A program made the translations under genes and the position numbers. From Thiobacillus sp. SCUT-2 (GTDB lineage: Bacteria; Pseudomonadota; Gammaproteobacteria; Burkholderiales; Thiobacillaceae): a DNA stretch of 64,000 nucleotides. Below, piece by piece: positions 18,146 to 34,530 of this stretch. Positions within the stretch are counted from its first letter, which is position 1, and every line of letters begins with the position of its first letter. Under the pieces are notes generated by a model that had not been told where the DNA came from, searched no databases, and was given only the letters and a program-made list of their open reading frames with translations. The stretch covers positions 682,001 to 746,000 of the forward strand of contig NZ_CP141769.1 in the NCBI RefSeq assembly GCF_035621355.1. Direction: 5' to 3'.

Positions 18146-18931
18146 ATGACCGAGACCGCCATCACCTCGCGCGACAACCCGATCTTCAAGCGGCTGAAGA
18201 AGCTGGGCGAGTCGGCGCGCGCGCGCCGCGACGCGCACATGACGCTGCTCGACGGCGAGCACCTCCTTGAGGCCTACCTCGATGCCGGCGGCACGCCGCG
18301 TACCGTCGTGCGCGCGGCCTCGCTCGCAGCCGACCGGCTGGCCGCCCACGCGCGGCGTTGCCCGCAGGCGAAATGGCTGGTGCTCCCCGACGCGCTGTTC
18401 GCCGAGCTGGCACCCGTCGCGACGCCCACCGGACTGCTGGCCGAGGTGGCGTGGCTCGCGCCGTCCCCCTTTGCGGGGACGCCGCTCGTGATCGTTCTGG
18501 AGGACATCCAGGACCCCGGCAATCTCGGCGCCATGCTGCGCACCGGCGCTGCCGCCGGCGCGACCCTGGCGGTGCTGTCGAAGGGCTGCCACGACCCCTG
18601 GTCGCCGAAGGCGCTGCGCGGTGGGCAGGGGGCGCAGTTCGTCCTGCCGGTGCAGGCGGGCGTCGACCTGCAGGCCTGGCTCGCCGGCTTTGACGGACAG
18701 TGCGTCGCGCTGGCGCTGGGGGAGCGAAGCCGCGATTTCTACACGCTCGACCTGCGGGGCCCGCTTGTCCTCGTCGCCGGCAACGAAGGCGCGGGCCTGT
18801 CGGCGGCCATCTGCCGCGCGGCCGGCACCTGCGCGCATATTCCGATGGCGGGGCGGATCGAATCGCTGAACGCGTCCGCGGCGCTGGCGGTGGCCGTGTT
18901 CGAGGCGGTGAGGCAGCGCAGAACCCGGTAG
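18146..18931 (+). CDS. TrmH/SpoU-family RNA 2'-O-methyltransferase
   Basis: The 261-aa protein has an N-terminal RNA-binding domain (ITSRDNPIFKRLKKL) and the SpoU knot domain: IQDPGNLGAMLRTGAAAG near residues 121-138, GNEGAGLS near 212 and RIESLNASAALAVAVF near 237. It resembles the YsgA/TsnR group; the target nucleotide cannot be told from sequence. The -10-like GATAAT (18134-18139) ends 6 nt before the ATG, which would place transcription start at or beside the start codon, and there is no Shine-Dalgarno, so the mRNA may be leaderless. Confidence 0.9.
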   Translation: MTETAITSRDNPIFKRLKKLGESARARRDAHMTLLDGEHLLEAYLDAGGTPRTVVRAASLAADRLAAHARRCPQAKWLVLPDALFAELAPVATPTGLLAEVAWLAPSPFAGTPLVIVLEDIQDPGNLGAMLRTGAAAGATLAVLSKGCHDPWSPKALRGGQGAQFVLPVQAGVDLQAWLAGFDGQCVALALGERSRDFYTLDLRGPLVLVAGNEGAGLSAAICRAAGTCAHIPMAGRIESLNASAALAVAVFEAVRQRRTR

Positions 18932-18948
18932 ACGCGAGCCGCCGGGGT

Positions 18949-20961
18949 TCAGGCGTCGCTGAACGCTTCCGGCGAGCGGCGCTCCAGCAGCGCCGGAATC
19001 TGCTGCGCGGGGACCGGCGGGCTGACCAGATAGCCCTGGGCGATGGGGCAGCCGAGCCGGCGCAGGCACTCGAGCTGCGCCATGTCCTCCACCCCCTCGG
19101 CGACCGCCGACAGGCCCAGGCCCTTGCAGAGCGCGAGGATCGAGCCGATGAGCGCCTCGTTGACGGCGGCGTGTGGCAATTCCTTGACGAAGTAGCGGTC
19201 GATCTTCAGGACGTCGAGCGGGAAGCGCTTGAGATGGGCGAGCGACGAATAGCCGGTGCCGAAATCGTCGATCGCCACCACGACGCCCAGCGCCTTCAGC
19301 GCCTCGATGCGTTCGATCGCGCTGTCGATGTCTTCCATGAAGATGTTCTCGGTCAGTTCGAGGTGCAGCGATCGCGCCGGCAGCCCCGATTGCGCGAGCG
19401 CGCCGCGAACCGTCGCGAGGAGCGCGTCGTGCCAGAACTCCTTGCTGGAGAGGTTGATCGCGACGTCCAGGCGGGATCCGGCGGCGTGCCAGCTGGCTGC
19501 CTGGCGGCACGCCGTGAGCAGGAGCGCGCGGCCGACGCCGACGATCTCGCCGGTGTCTTCGAGCAGCTCGAGGAACGCGGCAGGGGCGAGCAGGCCGCGG
19601 CGCGGATGGTTCCAGCGGATCAGCGCCTCGACGCCTTCGATCCGCCCCGAGGCGAGGTTGAGCTGCGGCTGGTAGTGGAAGGTGAATTCGTTCCGTTCCG
19701 CCGCATAGTGCAGTTCGGTCTCGAGCTGAAGCCGTTCCGCAGCCGCCGCGTTCATCCCCGCGTCGTAGAGCTGGAAGCGGCCGCGGCCGGCGCGCTTGGC
19801 ATGGGCCATCGCCGTATCCGCGTTGCGCAGGAGGCGGGCGGCGTCGCCGCCGTCGTTCGGGTAGACGCTGATGCCGATGGTGCAGCCGGAGAACAGCTCC
19901 TGCCCGCCGATCTGATAGGGTGCGTTCAGGGTCGCCAGGATCTTCTCGACGATATGGAGGATCTGGTTGAGCCGGCGGGCATCGACGACGACGGCGAATT
20001 CGTCGCCGCCGAGCCGCGCGACGATGTCTTCGGCCCGCATGCTGCCGCGCAGGCGCCGCGCCACTTCGCAGATCAGGGCGTCGCCGCTGCCATGGCCGAG
20101 CGTGTCGTTGACGCGCTTGAAGCGGTCCAGGTCGACGACCATCACGCCCACCAGGTCATTGCGGCGCTGCGCGCGTGCCAGCGACTGTTCCAGGCGGTCG
20201 GCCAGCAGCATGCGGTTGGGCAGCGCGGTCAGCGTGTCGTGGGTGGCGAGGTGCTCGCGGTCGCGGCTGACCCGCCTGATGTAGTACACGATCACCGCCG
20301 CGACCACGGTGCCGAGTAGCAGCGCGAGGCCCGACAGCAGCGACATCCAGAAGCGTGCCTTGTCGTCCGCTTCGCGGGCCTTGAGGCTGGCGGCCAGCGC
20401 ATGCTGCTGGGTTTCGGCGTCGAGCGCCGCGAGGGTGTCGAGCACGGCGTTCTGCGCCTGGGTGGCGCGGGCGAGCGCCTGCCCGTCGCCAATGCGGTCG
20501 AAATCGTTGCGGAGGCGATCGACCACCCGGCTCTGCAGCGGCTTGGCGATGCTCGTCAGGGCGCCCTGGCGGACGAGCAGCTGGCGTTCGCGCAGGTTGA
20601 GCGGCATCTCCAGCAGCGCCATGCGCGCATTGGCGAACGCCGTCCCGAACGCGTTGAACTGCAGAAAGAGGTCGTCGCGCTCGAACGGGTCCCGGCTCTC
20701 GGCCAGCCGGAACATGCACAGCGTCCGCTCGCGCGCGGCGGTCATCATCGCCTTGGTGAGGCGCAGCTTGCGCATGTGGATGTCGACGACGGTGCCGAGA
20801 TTGTCGGTCGTCGTCTGCAGTTGCCGCAGGCCGATGGTGGTGACGAACAGGATCAGCAGCACCTGGACGACGAAACCCGCGAGCAGCGCGCGCTGCCAGT
20901 TCGCGGTCAGAACCGGATGCTTCGCGGACAGCGCGAGGGGGAGGCGGGCAGGAGACAGCAT
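18949..20961 (-). CDS. Membrane-bound GGDEF-EAL protein
   Basis: The 670-aa product has an N-terminal transmembrane helix (about residues 24-46), a helical periplasmic sensor region (about 47-206), a second transmembrane helix (about 207-230), a GGDEF domain and an EAL domain (about 419-660). GGDEF is intact near residue 320, with an RxxD I-site five residues upstream. The EAL domain has VEALIRW, INLSSKEF, ELTEN, DDFGTGYSS, LKIDRYF and AEGVE, so both activities are plausible. It is convergent with the SpoU gene (17-nt gap). The 279 bp behind its start, up to ppsR, hold no gene, only a GC-rich hairpin. Confidence 0.92.
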   Translation of the reverse strand: MLSPARLPLALSAKHPVLTANWQRALLAGFVVQVLLILFVTTIGLRQLQTTTDNLGTVVDIHMRKLRLTKAMMTAARERTLCMFRLAESRDPFERDDLFLQFNAFGTAFANARMALLEMPLNLRERQLLVRQGALTSIAKPLQSRVVDRLRNDFDRIGDGQALARATQAQNAVLDTLAALDAETQQHALAASLKAREADDKARFWMSLLSGLALLLGTVVAAVIVYYIRRVSRDREHLATHDTLTALPNRMLLADRLEQSLARAQRRNDLVGVMVVDLDRFKRVNDTLGHGSGDALICEVARRLRGSMRAEDIVARLGGDEFAVVVDARRLNQILHIVEKILATLNAPYQIGGQELFSGCTIGISVYPNDGGDAARLLRNADTAMAHAKRAGRGRFQLYDAGMNAAAAERLQLETELHYAAERNEFTFHYQPQLNLASGRIEGVEALIRWNHPRRGLLAPAAFLELLEDTGEIVGVGRALLLTACRQAASWHAAGSRLDVAINLSSKEFWHDALLATVRGALAQSGLPARSLHLELTENIFMEDIDSAIERIEALKALGVVVAIDDFGTGYSSLAHLKRFPLDVLKIDRYFVKELPHAAVNEALIGSILALCKGLGLSAVAEGVEDMAQLECLRRLGCPIAQGYLVSPPVPAQQIPALLERRSPEAFSDA

Positions 20962-21240
20962 GCGGGTTTCGATCGACCGGGGTGCGCGCCCGCCGCCGAC
21001 CGGGCGGAAGACGCGGGGTGGCCTGAGCGGGTGCGGTGCGTCAGGCCGGCAAGGCGGTCGGTCGGCACTCGGGCCCCGCCTGCGGGGCGCCGCGGCGCCG
21101 GCGGAAAAAAGACGATCGGGTCACTCCTGACGTATGGGCAAGGGGGCGCGAGGACAGCGGAGTCAGTCGCGCCGAATCGCTTGTTCAATCGGGTGCGGCG
21201 CGGAAAACTTGAGGGCTGCTGCCCCGCGCTGCCCGTAGGG

Positions 21241-22017
21241 TCAGGAATGGCGCAGGTGGGCCGCGATTTCCTCCACCGACATGCGGGTGGTGTCGATGAC
21301 GGGCAGGCCATGACGGCGGAAGAAGCGTTCGGCGGCGCCGAGTTCCAGCCGGCACTGGTCAAGGCTGGCGTAGCGGCTGTCGGGGTAGCGCGCCTGGCGC
21401 AGTGCAGCCAGGCGCTCGGCCGAGAGGGTCAGCCCGCGCAGGCGCGGCAGGTGGGCGGTGAGCAGGGCGGGGAGGTCGCCCTGCTCGAGGTCGTCCGGTG
21501 TGAGGGGGTAGTTGGCCGCGCGCATCCCGTATTGGAGCGCGAGATAGAGCGCGGTCGGCGTCTTGCCGACACGCGACACCCCGACCAGGATCAGGTCGGC
21601 CTGGTCGAGGCGCTCCGGGTTGAGCCCGTCGTCCAGATTCAAGGCGAAGTTGACCGCGTCGATGCGCGTCTCGTAATCGGGGGCCATGCCGTGGGTATGG
21701 CCGCCGCTCGGGGTGGCGATCTGGCCGAGCGCGGCGCCGACGGCGGGGGCGACCAGGTCGAAGATGTCGAAGGTCTGGATGCCGGCGTCGCGCAGGACGG
21801 CGCGCAGCTGCGGGTCGGTCAGGCTGGAGAACACGAGCGGCCGGGGCGTGTCGAGAATGCGGCCGACCGCCTGCCGCACTTTGTCCACGCTGTCGACGAA
21901 GGGCAGTGTAATCAGGCTACACTCAAGACGAGGAAACTGCGCCATCACGCTCTTGGCGACGGATTCGACCGTCACGCCCGTGTGGTCGGAGACGCAAAAC
22001 ACGCTGTAACCGTTCAT
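21241..22017 (-). CDS. ppsR: PEP synthase regulatory protein PpsR (DUF299 kinase/pyrophosphorylase)
   Basis: PpsR inactivates PEP synthase by ADP-dependent phosphorylation of a threonine beside the catalytic histidine and reactivates it by Pi-dependent dephosphorylation. The 258-aa protein begins [20 protein letters not shown] and has the P-loop [15 protein letters not shown] near residue 142 and the NYPLTPDDL segment. ATG 22017 is chosen because AGGTGA (22028-22023 on the minus strand) lies 5 nt upstream; an in-frame GTG at 22026 is possible. It diverges from its target ppsA with only 11 bp between start codons. Confidence 0.93.
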   Translation of the reverse strand: MNGYSVFCVSDHTGVTVESVAKSVMAQFPRLECSLITLPFVDSVDKVRQAVGRILDTPRPLVFSSLTDPQLRAVLRDAGIQTFDIFDLVAPAVGAALGQIATPSGGHTHGMAPDYETRIDAVNFALNLDDGLNPERLDQADLILVGVSRVGKTPTALYLALQYGMRAANYPLTPDDLEQGDLPALLTAHLPRLRGLTLSAERLAALRQARYPDSRYASLDQCRLELGAAERFFRRHGLPVIDTTRMSVEEIAAHLRHS

Positions 22018-22028
22018 GGAGTTCACCT

Positions 22029-24368
22029 ATGTCAGCTGAGTATATTGTGCCGCTGGACGCGCTTTCGATGGCGGATGTGCCGCGGGTGGGCGGCAAGAAT
22101 GCCTCGCTCGGCGAAATGATCCGCCATTTGTCCGGGGCCGGGGTCAAGGTGCCGGGCGGCTTCGCCACGACTGCCCAGGCGTTCTGGGACTTTCTCGACC
22201 ACAACGACCTGCGCGCGCGGATCAACGCGCGGCTGGCGGCGCTCGACGTCGCCGACGTGGTGGCGCTTGCGAAGGCGGGTGCCGAGATCCGCGCCTGGGT
22301 CGAGGCCGCCGCACTGCCGCCCGCGCTGGAGGCCGGCCTGCGCAGCGCCTACGCGGCGCTCGGCGACAACGTGTCGGTCGCGGTGCGCTCGTCGGCGACC
22401 GCCGAGGATCTGCCCGACGCATCGTTCGCCGGCCAGCAGGAGACCTACCTGCACGTGCGGGGCGCGGACGCCGTCGCGCTGAACGTGAGGAAGGTGTTCG
22501 CCTCGCTCTACAACGACCGCGCGATCGCCTATCGCGTGCACCACGGCTTCGAGCACGCCGACGTCGCGCTGTCGGCCGGCATCCAGCGCATGGTGCGGTC
22601 GGACATCGCCTGCTCCGGCGTGCTGTTCACGCTGGATACCGAATCGGGCTTTCGCGACGTGGTCTTCATCACGGCGGCCTACGGGCTGGGCGAAACCGTG
22701 GTGCAGGGCGCGGTCAACCCGGACGAGTTCTACGTGCACAAGCCGATGCTCGCGCAGGGCTTCCCCGCGGTCGTGCGGCGCGGGCTCGGCAGCAAGGCGG
22801 TGCGCATGGTGTGGCGCGACGGCCGGACCGTGACCGAGGAGACGCCGGTCGAGCTGCGGCGGCGGTATGCGCTGACCGACGCCGAGGTACTCGAACTCGC
22901 CAGGCAGGCGGTGCTGATCGAGCAGCACTACGGGCGGCCGATGGACGTCGAATGGGCGAAGGATGGCGAGACGGGCGAGCTGTTCATCGTGCAGGCGCGC
23001 CCCGAGACCGTGAAGGCGCGCGGCGTCGGCGGCGTCGAGCGCTACGTGCTGAAGGAGACCGGCGAGGTGCGCATCACCGGCCGCGCGATCGGCCAGAAGA
23101 TCAGCAGCGGCACGGTGCGGGTGATCGCCAGCCCGGCTGAGATGAACCATGTCCAGGCGGGCGACATCCTGGTCACCGACATGACCGACCCCGACTGGGA
23201 GCCGGTGATGAAGCGCGCCGCGGCCATCGTCACCAATCGCGGCGGGCGGACCTGCCATGCGGCCATCATCGCGCGCGAGCTGGGCATTCCCGCCGTCGTC
23301 GGCGCGGGCCAGGCAACCACGGCGCTGAAGGACGGCGAGTTTGTGACGGTGTCGTGCGCCGAAGGCGATACCGGGCGGGTGTACGCCGGCAAGCTCGCCT
23401 TCGAGGTGGAGACGCTGGCGGGCGGGGCGCTGGCCGAGCCGCCCGTCAAGCTGATGATGAACGTCGGCAATCCCGAGCGCGCCTTCGAATTCGCCCAGAT
23501 TCCCAACCACGGCGTCGGGCTCGCGCGGCTGGAGTTCATCATCGCCCGCATGATCGGCGTGCATCCGCTCGCGCTGCTCGACTATGCCGCGCAAGCACCT
23601 GACCTGCGCGCCGAGATCGACGCCCGTACCGCCGGTTATGCCGATCCGGTGACGTTCTACGTGGACAAGCTGGCCGAGGGAATCGCTACCCTGGCCGCGG
23701 CCTTCTGGCCGCAGCCGGTGATCGTGCGGCTGTCCGATTTCAAGTCGAACGAATATGCGAACCTTCTGGGCGGGGACCGCTACGAGCCGAAGGAGGAAAA
23801 CCCCATGCTCGGCCTGCGCGGTGCGGCGCGCTACGTGTCGCAGCGGTTCCGGCCGGCGTTCGAGCTCGAGTGCCGCGCGCTGAAGAAGGTGCGCGAGACG
23901 CTCGGCTTCACCAACGTCGAGGTGATGATCCCGTTCGTGCGCACCGTCGACGAATGTGCGGCGGTGGTCGGCCTGCTGGCCGGGAACGGCCTCAGGCGCG
24001 GCGAACGCGGGCTGCGCGTGGTGATGATGTGCGAGATCCCGTCCAACGTGCTGCTCGCCGACGATTTCCTGGCGCACGTCGACGGCTTCTCGATCGGCAG
24101 CAACGACCTGACGCAGCTGACGCTGGGCATCGACCGTGATTCGGGCCTGGTGGCCGAGAGCTTCGACGAGCGCAACCCGGCGGTGAAGAGGCTGCTCGCC
24201 GACGCGATCGCCGCCTGCCGGCGGCACGGCAAGTATGTCGGCATCTGCGGCCAGGGGCCGAGCGACCACCCGGACCTCGCCGACTGGCTGGTGGCGCAGG
24301 GGATCGGCTCGATCTCGCTCAATCCCGACACCGTGGCCGCCACCTGGCGGCGGCTGGCCGGGCGCTGA
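22029..24368 (+). CDS. ppsA: Phosphoenolpyruvate synthase PpsA
   Basis: PpsA converts pyruvate, ATP and water to PEP, AMP and Pi for gluconeogenesis. The 779-aa protein has the N-terminal ATP-binding domain ([26 protein letters not shown]), the phosphohistidine domain with [17 protein letters not shown] (catalytic His about residue 410 and the regulatory Thr two positions before it) and the C-terminal PEP/pyruvate barrel ([23 protein letters not shown]). GGAG at 22018-22021 lies 7 nt upstream of the ATG, within the initiation region of the divergent ppsR. Neighbourhood with ppsR indicates post-translational control. Confidence 0.96.
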   Translation: MSAEYIVPLDALSMADVPRVGGKNASLGEMIRHLSGAGVKVPGGFATTAQAFWDFLDHNDLRARINARLAALDVADVVALAKAGAEIRAWVEAAALPPALEAGLRSAYAALGDNVSVAVRSSATAEDLPDASFAGQQETYLHVRGADAVALNVRKVFASLYNDRAIAYRVHHGFEHADVALSAGIQRMVRSDIACSGVLFTLDTESGFRDVVFITAAYGLGETVVQGAVNPDEFYVHKPMLAQGFPAVVRRGLGSKAVRMVWRDGRTVTEETPVELRRRYALTDAEVLELARQAVLIEQHYGRPMDVEWAKDGETGELFIVQARPETVKARGVGGVERYVLKETGEVRITGRAIGQKISSGTVRVIASPAEMNHVQAGDILVTDMTDPDWEPVMKRAAAIVTNRGGRTCHAAIIARELGIPAVVGAGQATTALKDGEFVTVSCAEGDTGRVYAGKLAFEVETLAGGALAEPPVKLMMNVGNPERAFEFAQIPNHGVGLARLEFIIARMIGVHPLALLDYAAQAPDLRAEIDARTAGYADPVTFYVDKLAEGIATLAAAFWPQPVIVRLSDFKSNEYANLLGGDRYEPKEENPMLGLRGAARYVSQRFRPAFELECRALKKVRETLGFTNVEVMIPFVRTVDECAAVVGLLAGNGLRRGERGLRVVMMCEIPSNVLLADDFLAHVDGFSIGSNDLTQLTLGIDRDSGLVAESFDERNPAVKRLLADAIAACRRHGKYVGICGQGPSDHPDLADWLVAQGIGSISLNPDTVAATWRRLAGR

Positions 24369-24397
24369 GCGGGGCGGCTCATCGAGCCGGCCTGTCA

Positions 24398-26930
<2,533 letters not shown>

Positions 26931-27002
26931 TCCGCGAAGGACGCGAAGAAAACCCGGGTTCTGCCTTGGCTCGACCGTGCGTCCCTTCGCGTCCTTCGCG
27001 GA
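26931..27002. repeat. Palindromic intergenic element, copy 1 (18-nt perfect arms)
   Basis: TCCGCGAAGGACGCGAAG at 26931-26948 is exactly complementary to 26985-27002, enclosing a 36-nt loop that itself contains AACCCGGGTT. The left arm starts immediately after the kdsA stop codon. The same two arms recur at 63379-63452. The element probably forms a stable hairpin in the kdsA-eno transcript and may act in processing or partial termination, although no T-run follows. Confidence 0.85.
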
Positions 27003-27019
27003 CGAGAACTGAATTCTGA

Positions 27020-31884
<4,865 letters not shown>

Positions 31885-31908
31885 ACCAAGAACAAACAGG
31901 GAAGAGAC

Positions 31909-32778
31909 ATGCAAAAAGTCAAGAAAGCCGTGTTCCCGGTTGCCGGCCTCGGCACCCGGTTTCTGCCGGCGACCAAGGCCAGCCCGAAGGAGATGCTGCC
32001 CATCGTCGACAAGCCGCTGATCCAGTATGCGGTCGAGGAGGCGATGGACGCGGGCATCACCGACATCATCTTCATCAGCAGCCGCACCAAGCGCACCGTC
32101 GAGGACCATTTCGACAAGGCCTACGAACTGGAGACCGAACTCGCGGCGCGCGGCAAGAATCGCGTGCTCGACCTCGTCCAGTCGATCCGCCCCGCCGGCG
32201 TCAATTTCATCTACATCCGCCAGGCCGAGGCACTCGGCCTGGGCCATGCGGTGCTGTGCGCGCAGCCGGTGGTCGGCAACGAGCCGTTCGCCGTCATCCT
32301 CGCCGACGACCTCATCGACGGCAACCCGCCGGTCATGAAGCAGATGGTCGACCAGTACGACTACTACCAGTGCTCGGTGCTCGGCGTGCAGCAGGTCGCG
32401 CCCGAGGAAACCGCATCCTACGGCATCGTCGACGCGACGCCGATGGCGGAACGCATCTCGCGCGTCAACGCCATCGTCGAGAAACCCAAGCCCGAGGACG
32501 CGCCCTCGACCCTGGGCGTGGTGGGACGCTACATCCTGACGCCGCGCATCTTCCATCACATCCAGAACCTGAAGCCGGGCGCGGGCGGCGAACTGCAGCT
32601 CACCGACGCCATTGCCGCGCTGCTGAAGGAGCAGCAGGTGCTGGCCTACGCCTACGACGGCATCCGCTACGACTGCGGCAGCAAGCTCGGCTACCTGCAG
32701 GCGACCGTCGAATATGCCTTGAAGCACAGCGAAGTCAGCGAAGGCTTCAGCGCCTACCTCAAGTCGCGCGTCTGTTGA
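31909..32778 (+). CDS. galU: UTP-glucose-1-phosphate uridylyltransferase GalU
   Basis: GalU makes UDP-glucose for cell-envelope glycans. The 289-aa protein has the nucleotide-binding signature [20 protein letters not shown] near residues 13-32, then [21 protein letters not shown] and [21 protein letters not shown] lies upstream of the ATG. It follows ligA by 24 nt and ends the plus-strand series. Confidence 0.95.
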   Translation: MQKVKKAVFPVAGLGTRFLPATKASPKEMLPIVDKPLIQYAVEEAMDAGITDIIFISSRTKRTVEDHFDKAYELETELAARGKNRVLDLVQSIRPAGVNFIYIRQAEALGLGHAVLCAQPVVGNEPFAVILADDLIDGNPPVMKQMVDQYDYYQCSVLGVQQVAPEETASYGIVDATPMAERISRVNAIVEKPKPEDAPSTLGVVGRYILTPRIFHHIQNLKPGAGGELQLTDAIAALLKEQQVLAYAYDGIRYDCGSKLGYLQATVEYALKHSEVSEGFSAYLKSRVC

Positions 32779-32838
32779 GGCACATGCCGCCGGGATTGCC
32801 GGGCGGGCCTGTGTCTGCCTGAGCCGAACCGGTTCTGC

Positions 32839-33393
32839 TCATTCGTCCTGCCAGGCATCGGCCTGGGGCGCCGGGATCATGCGCGGAATCCGTGCCTTGC
32901 AATTGGGGTACGCCTGCGCGACCGTCACGACCACGTAGCGCCGCGCCGTCGGCCAGACATCGGCATGCGCGGCAGCCTCCTCGACGATGCGCGCGCGACC
33001 GTTCACCCGCATGCGCGTCCGCTGCTGGAAATCGACGAACAGCAGGCCGACATGCGGATTCGCCAGAATATTGCCGAGTGAGTTGTAGAGCCTGTTGCCG
33101 GAGAAATCGGGGAATACCAGCGTACGTTCGTCCTGCACCCGCAGCAGGGGATAGGGCTCGCCCGAGGCATTGGGTTCGCGTCCGCGAAAGCTGCAGTCGC
33201 ATTCCCCGCGTGCATTGGCCGTGGCCAGAAAGAAGAACGGCTGGCTTTCCAGGAAAGTTGCCAGCGCAGGCGTCAGGCGGTCGCGCAGCATGGCCGCCAG
33301 CCGCGCCCCGTCCCACGTCGGCCCGCCGTGGAAGCGGCGTTGTGCCTCGATTTCGCCCGGGTGCAGCAGGGGCGGGGTGCCCGTATCGTGCAT
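32839..33393 (-). CDS. Pyridoxamine 5'-phosphate oxidase-fold flavoprotein
   Basis: The 184-aa protein has the split-barrel FMN-binding pattern: PFFFLATANARGECDCSFRG, LVFPDFSGNRLYNSLGNI, and VGLLFVDFQQRTRMRVNGRA. Such proteins bind FMN or F420-like cofactors and often reduce or detoxify small molecules. It follows the DUF1348 gene by 22 nt, with GGAGG upstream of its ATG, and is probably in the same TetR-controlled unit. Substrate unknown. Confidence 0.85.
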   Translation of the reverse strand: MHDTGTPPLLHPGEIEAQRRFHGGPTWDGARLAAMLRDRLTPALATFLESQPFFFLATANARGECDCSFRGREPNASGEPYPLLRVQDERTLVFPDFSGNRLYNSLGNILANPHVGLLFVDFQQRTRMRVNGRARIVEEAAAHADVWPTARRYVVVTVAQAYPNCKARIPRMIPAPQADAWQDE

Positions 33394-33415
33394 GGTTTCT
33401 TGCCTCCGATGACAC

Positions 33416-33883
33416 CTACAAGCCCAGGTCGCTCAGCCCTGGATGCTCGTCCGGACGACGGCCCAGCGGCCAGAAGAACTTGCGGTCGGCGTCCCTGATC
33501 GGCAGGTCGTTGATGCTCGCATGGCGGTGCGTCATGAATCCCTGTTCGTTGAACGCCCAGTTCTCGTTGCCGTAGGAGCGGTACCACTGGCCCGAGTCGT
33601 CGTGCCATTCGTAGGCGAAGCGCACTGCGATGCGGTTGCCGCCGCAGGCCCACAGTTCCTTGATCAGACGATAGTCGAGTTCACGCGCCCACTTGCGTTC
33701 GAGAAAGCGCTGCACTTCCGCGCGGCCGGCCGGGAATTCGGCGCGGTTGCGCCAGCGCGTGTCTTCCGTGTACACCAGCACCACGCGCGCGGGGTCGCGC
33801 GTGTTCCAGGCGTCCTCGGCCATGCGCACCTTCTGTCGGGCACTGTCCTCGGTGAAGGGGGGAAGGGGCGGTTTGGTTTCCAT
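33416..33883 (-). CDS. DUF1348 (NTF2-like, SnoaL-fold) protein
   Basis: The 155-aa product belongs to the DUF1348 family of NTF2-like proteins, with [38 protein letters not shown] and WFRSYGNE-like [16 protein letters not shown] segments. Its role is unknown; the family often appears with redox enzymes under TetR control. ATG 33883 with GGGAGAT upstream is chosen over an open extension that would run through the operators. It is divergent from tetR with both palindromes in between. Confidence 0.88.
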   Translation of the reverse strand: METKPPLPPFTEDSARQKVRMAEDAWNTRDPARVVLVYTEDTRWRNRAEFPAGRAEVQRFLERKWARELDYRLIKELWACGGNRIAVRFAYEWHDDSGQWYRSYGNENWAFNEQGFMTHRHASINDLPIRDADRKFFWPLGRRPDEHPGLSDLGL

Positions 33884-33901
33884 GGGATCTCCCGGGTTGG
33901 G

Positions 33902-33919
33902 GTAGACAGGTCTGTCTAC
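33902..33919. promoter_or_regulatory. TetR operator O1 (near-perfect palindrome)
   Basis: GTAGACAGGTCTGTCTAC is an inverted repeat with a single innermost mismatch. It lies 19-36 bp from the DUF1348 start codon, in the minus-strand promoter zone, and matches the second palindrome at all but one base. Confidence 0.85.
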
Positions 33920-33938
33920 ATGGGCCCAGTCTAGTCGG

Positions 33939-33958
33939 TGTAGACAGATCTGTCTACA
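33939..33958. promoter_or_regulatory. TetR operator O2 (perfect 20-bp palindrome)
   Basis: TGTAGACAGATCTGTCTACA is fully self-complementary and runs into the tetR -10-like TACAAT (33955-33960). Its centre is 38 bp from that of O1. The placement fits autorepression of tetR, while O1 controls the divergent DUF1348-flavoprotein pair. Confidence 0.88.
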
Positions 33959-33966
33959 ATGCCGGC

Positions 33967-34530
33967 ATGACACCCGATCCCCAGGGCTCCGGCACGCCTT
34001 CCGCCCGCGACCGCATCCTGCACACCGCGCACGATCTCTTCTACCGCGACGGCATACGCGCCACCGGCATCGACCGCGTCATCGCCGAGTCGGGCGTGGC
34101 CAAGCTCACCTTCTACCGGCATTTCCCCAGCAAGAACGACCTGATCCGCGCCTATCTGGACTATCGCCACCAGCGCTGGCTGGCCTGGTTCGCGGGCGCG
34201 CTGGCGCGGCACGGCGGCGGGGCGGACGCCATCGTACCGGCGGTGGGGGAGTGGCTGCGCGATCCGGGCTACCGCGGCTGCGCCTTCATCAACAGCGTGA
34301 GCGAACTCGCCGGCAGCCTGCCCGAGGTCGTCGACATCACACGCGCGCACAAGGCCGACGTGGCCGCTGCCATCGCCGCCGTGCTGCCGGCCTCGCGCCA
34401 GCGCGCCAAGCTGGCGCAGGCGATCGCGCTGGCCATCGACGGCGCCATCGTGCGCGCGCAGTTCGACACCACGCCCGACGTGGCGCTGGATGCACTGAAG
34501 CGCATCGTCAAATCGCTGCTGGCGGAATAG
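33967..34530 (+). CDS. TetR/AcrR-family transcriptional regulator
   Basis: The 187-aa repressor has an N-terminal helix-turn-helix ([38 protein letters not shown], about residues 14-63) and a helical ligand-binding domain. The -10-like TACAAT ends 6 nt before the ATG and no Shine-Dalgarno is visible, so the mRNA is probably leaderless. It likely controls itself and the divergent DUF1348/flavoprotein genes through the two palindromes. Its 3' end overlaps the convergent nnr gene by 23 nt. Confidence 0.93.
   Translation: MTPDPQGSGTPSARDRILHTAHDLFYRDGIRATGIDRVIAESGVAKLTFYRHFPSKNDLIRAYLDYRHQRWLAWFAGALARHGGGADAIVPAVGEWLRDPGYRGCAFINSVSELAGSLPEVVDITRAHKADVAAAIAAVLPASRQRAKLAQAIALAIDGAIVRAQFDTTPDVALDALKRIVKSLLAE

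Noticed and set aside
15334-18240. A 968-codon open frame that would join the SenB region to YcaO
   Set aside because: The part upstream of 17046 is out of frame with the real glycosyltransferase gene and has no conserved motifs. YcaO orthologues start at MQVTEHFIPGKD.
21060-21105. GC-rich hairpin upstream of the GGDEF-EAL gene as a terminator
   Set aside because: No gene ends beside it in the right direction, and the A/T run is on the wrong side for ppsR.
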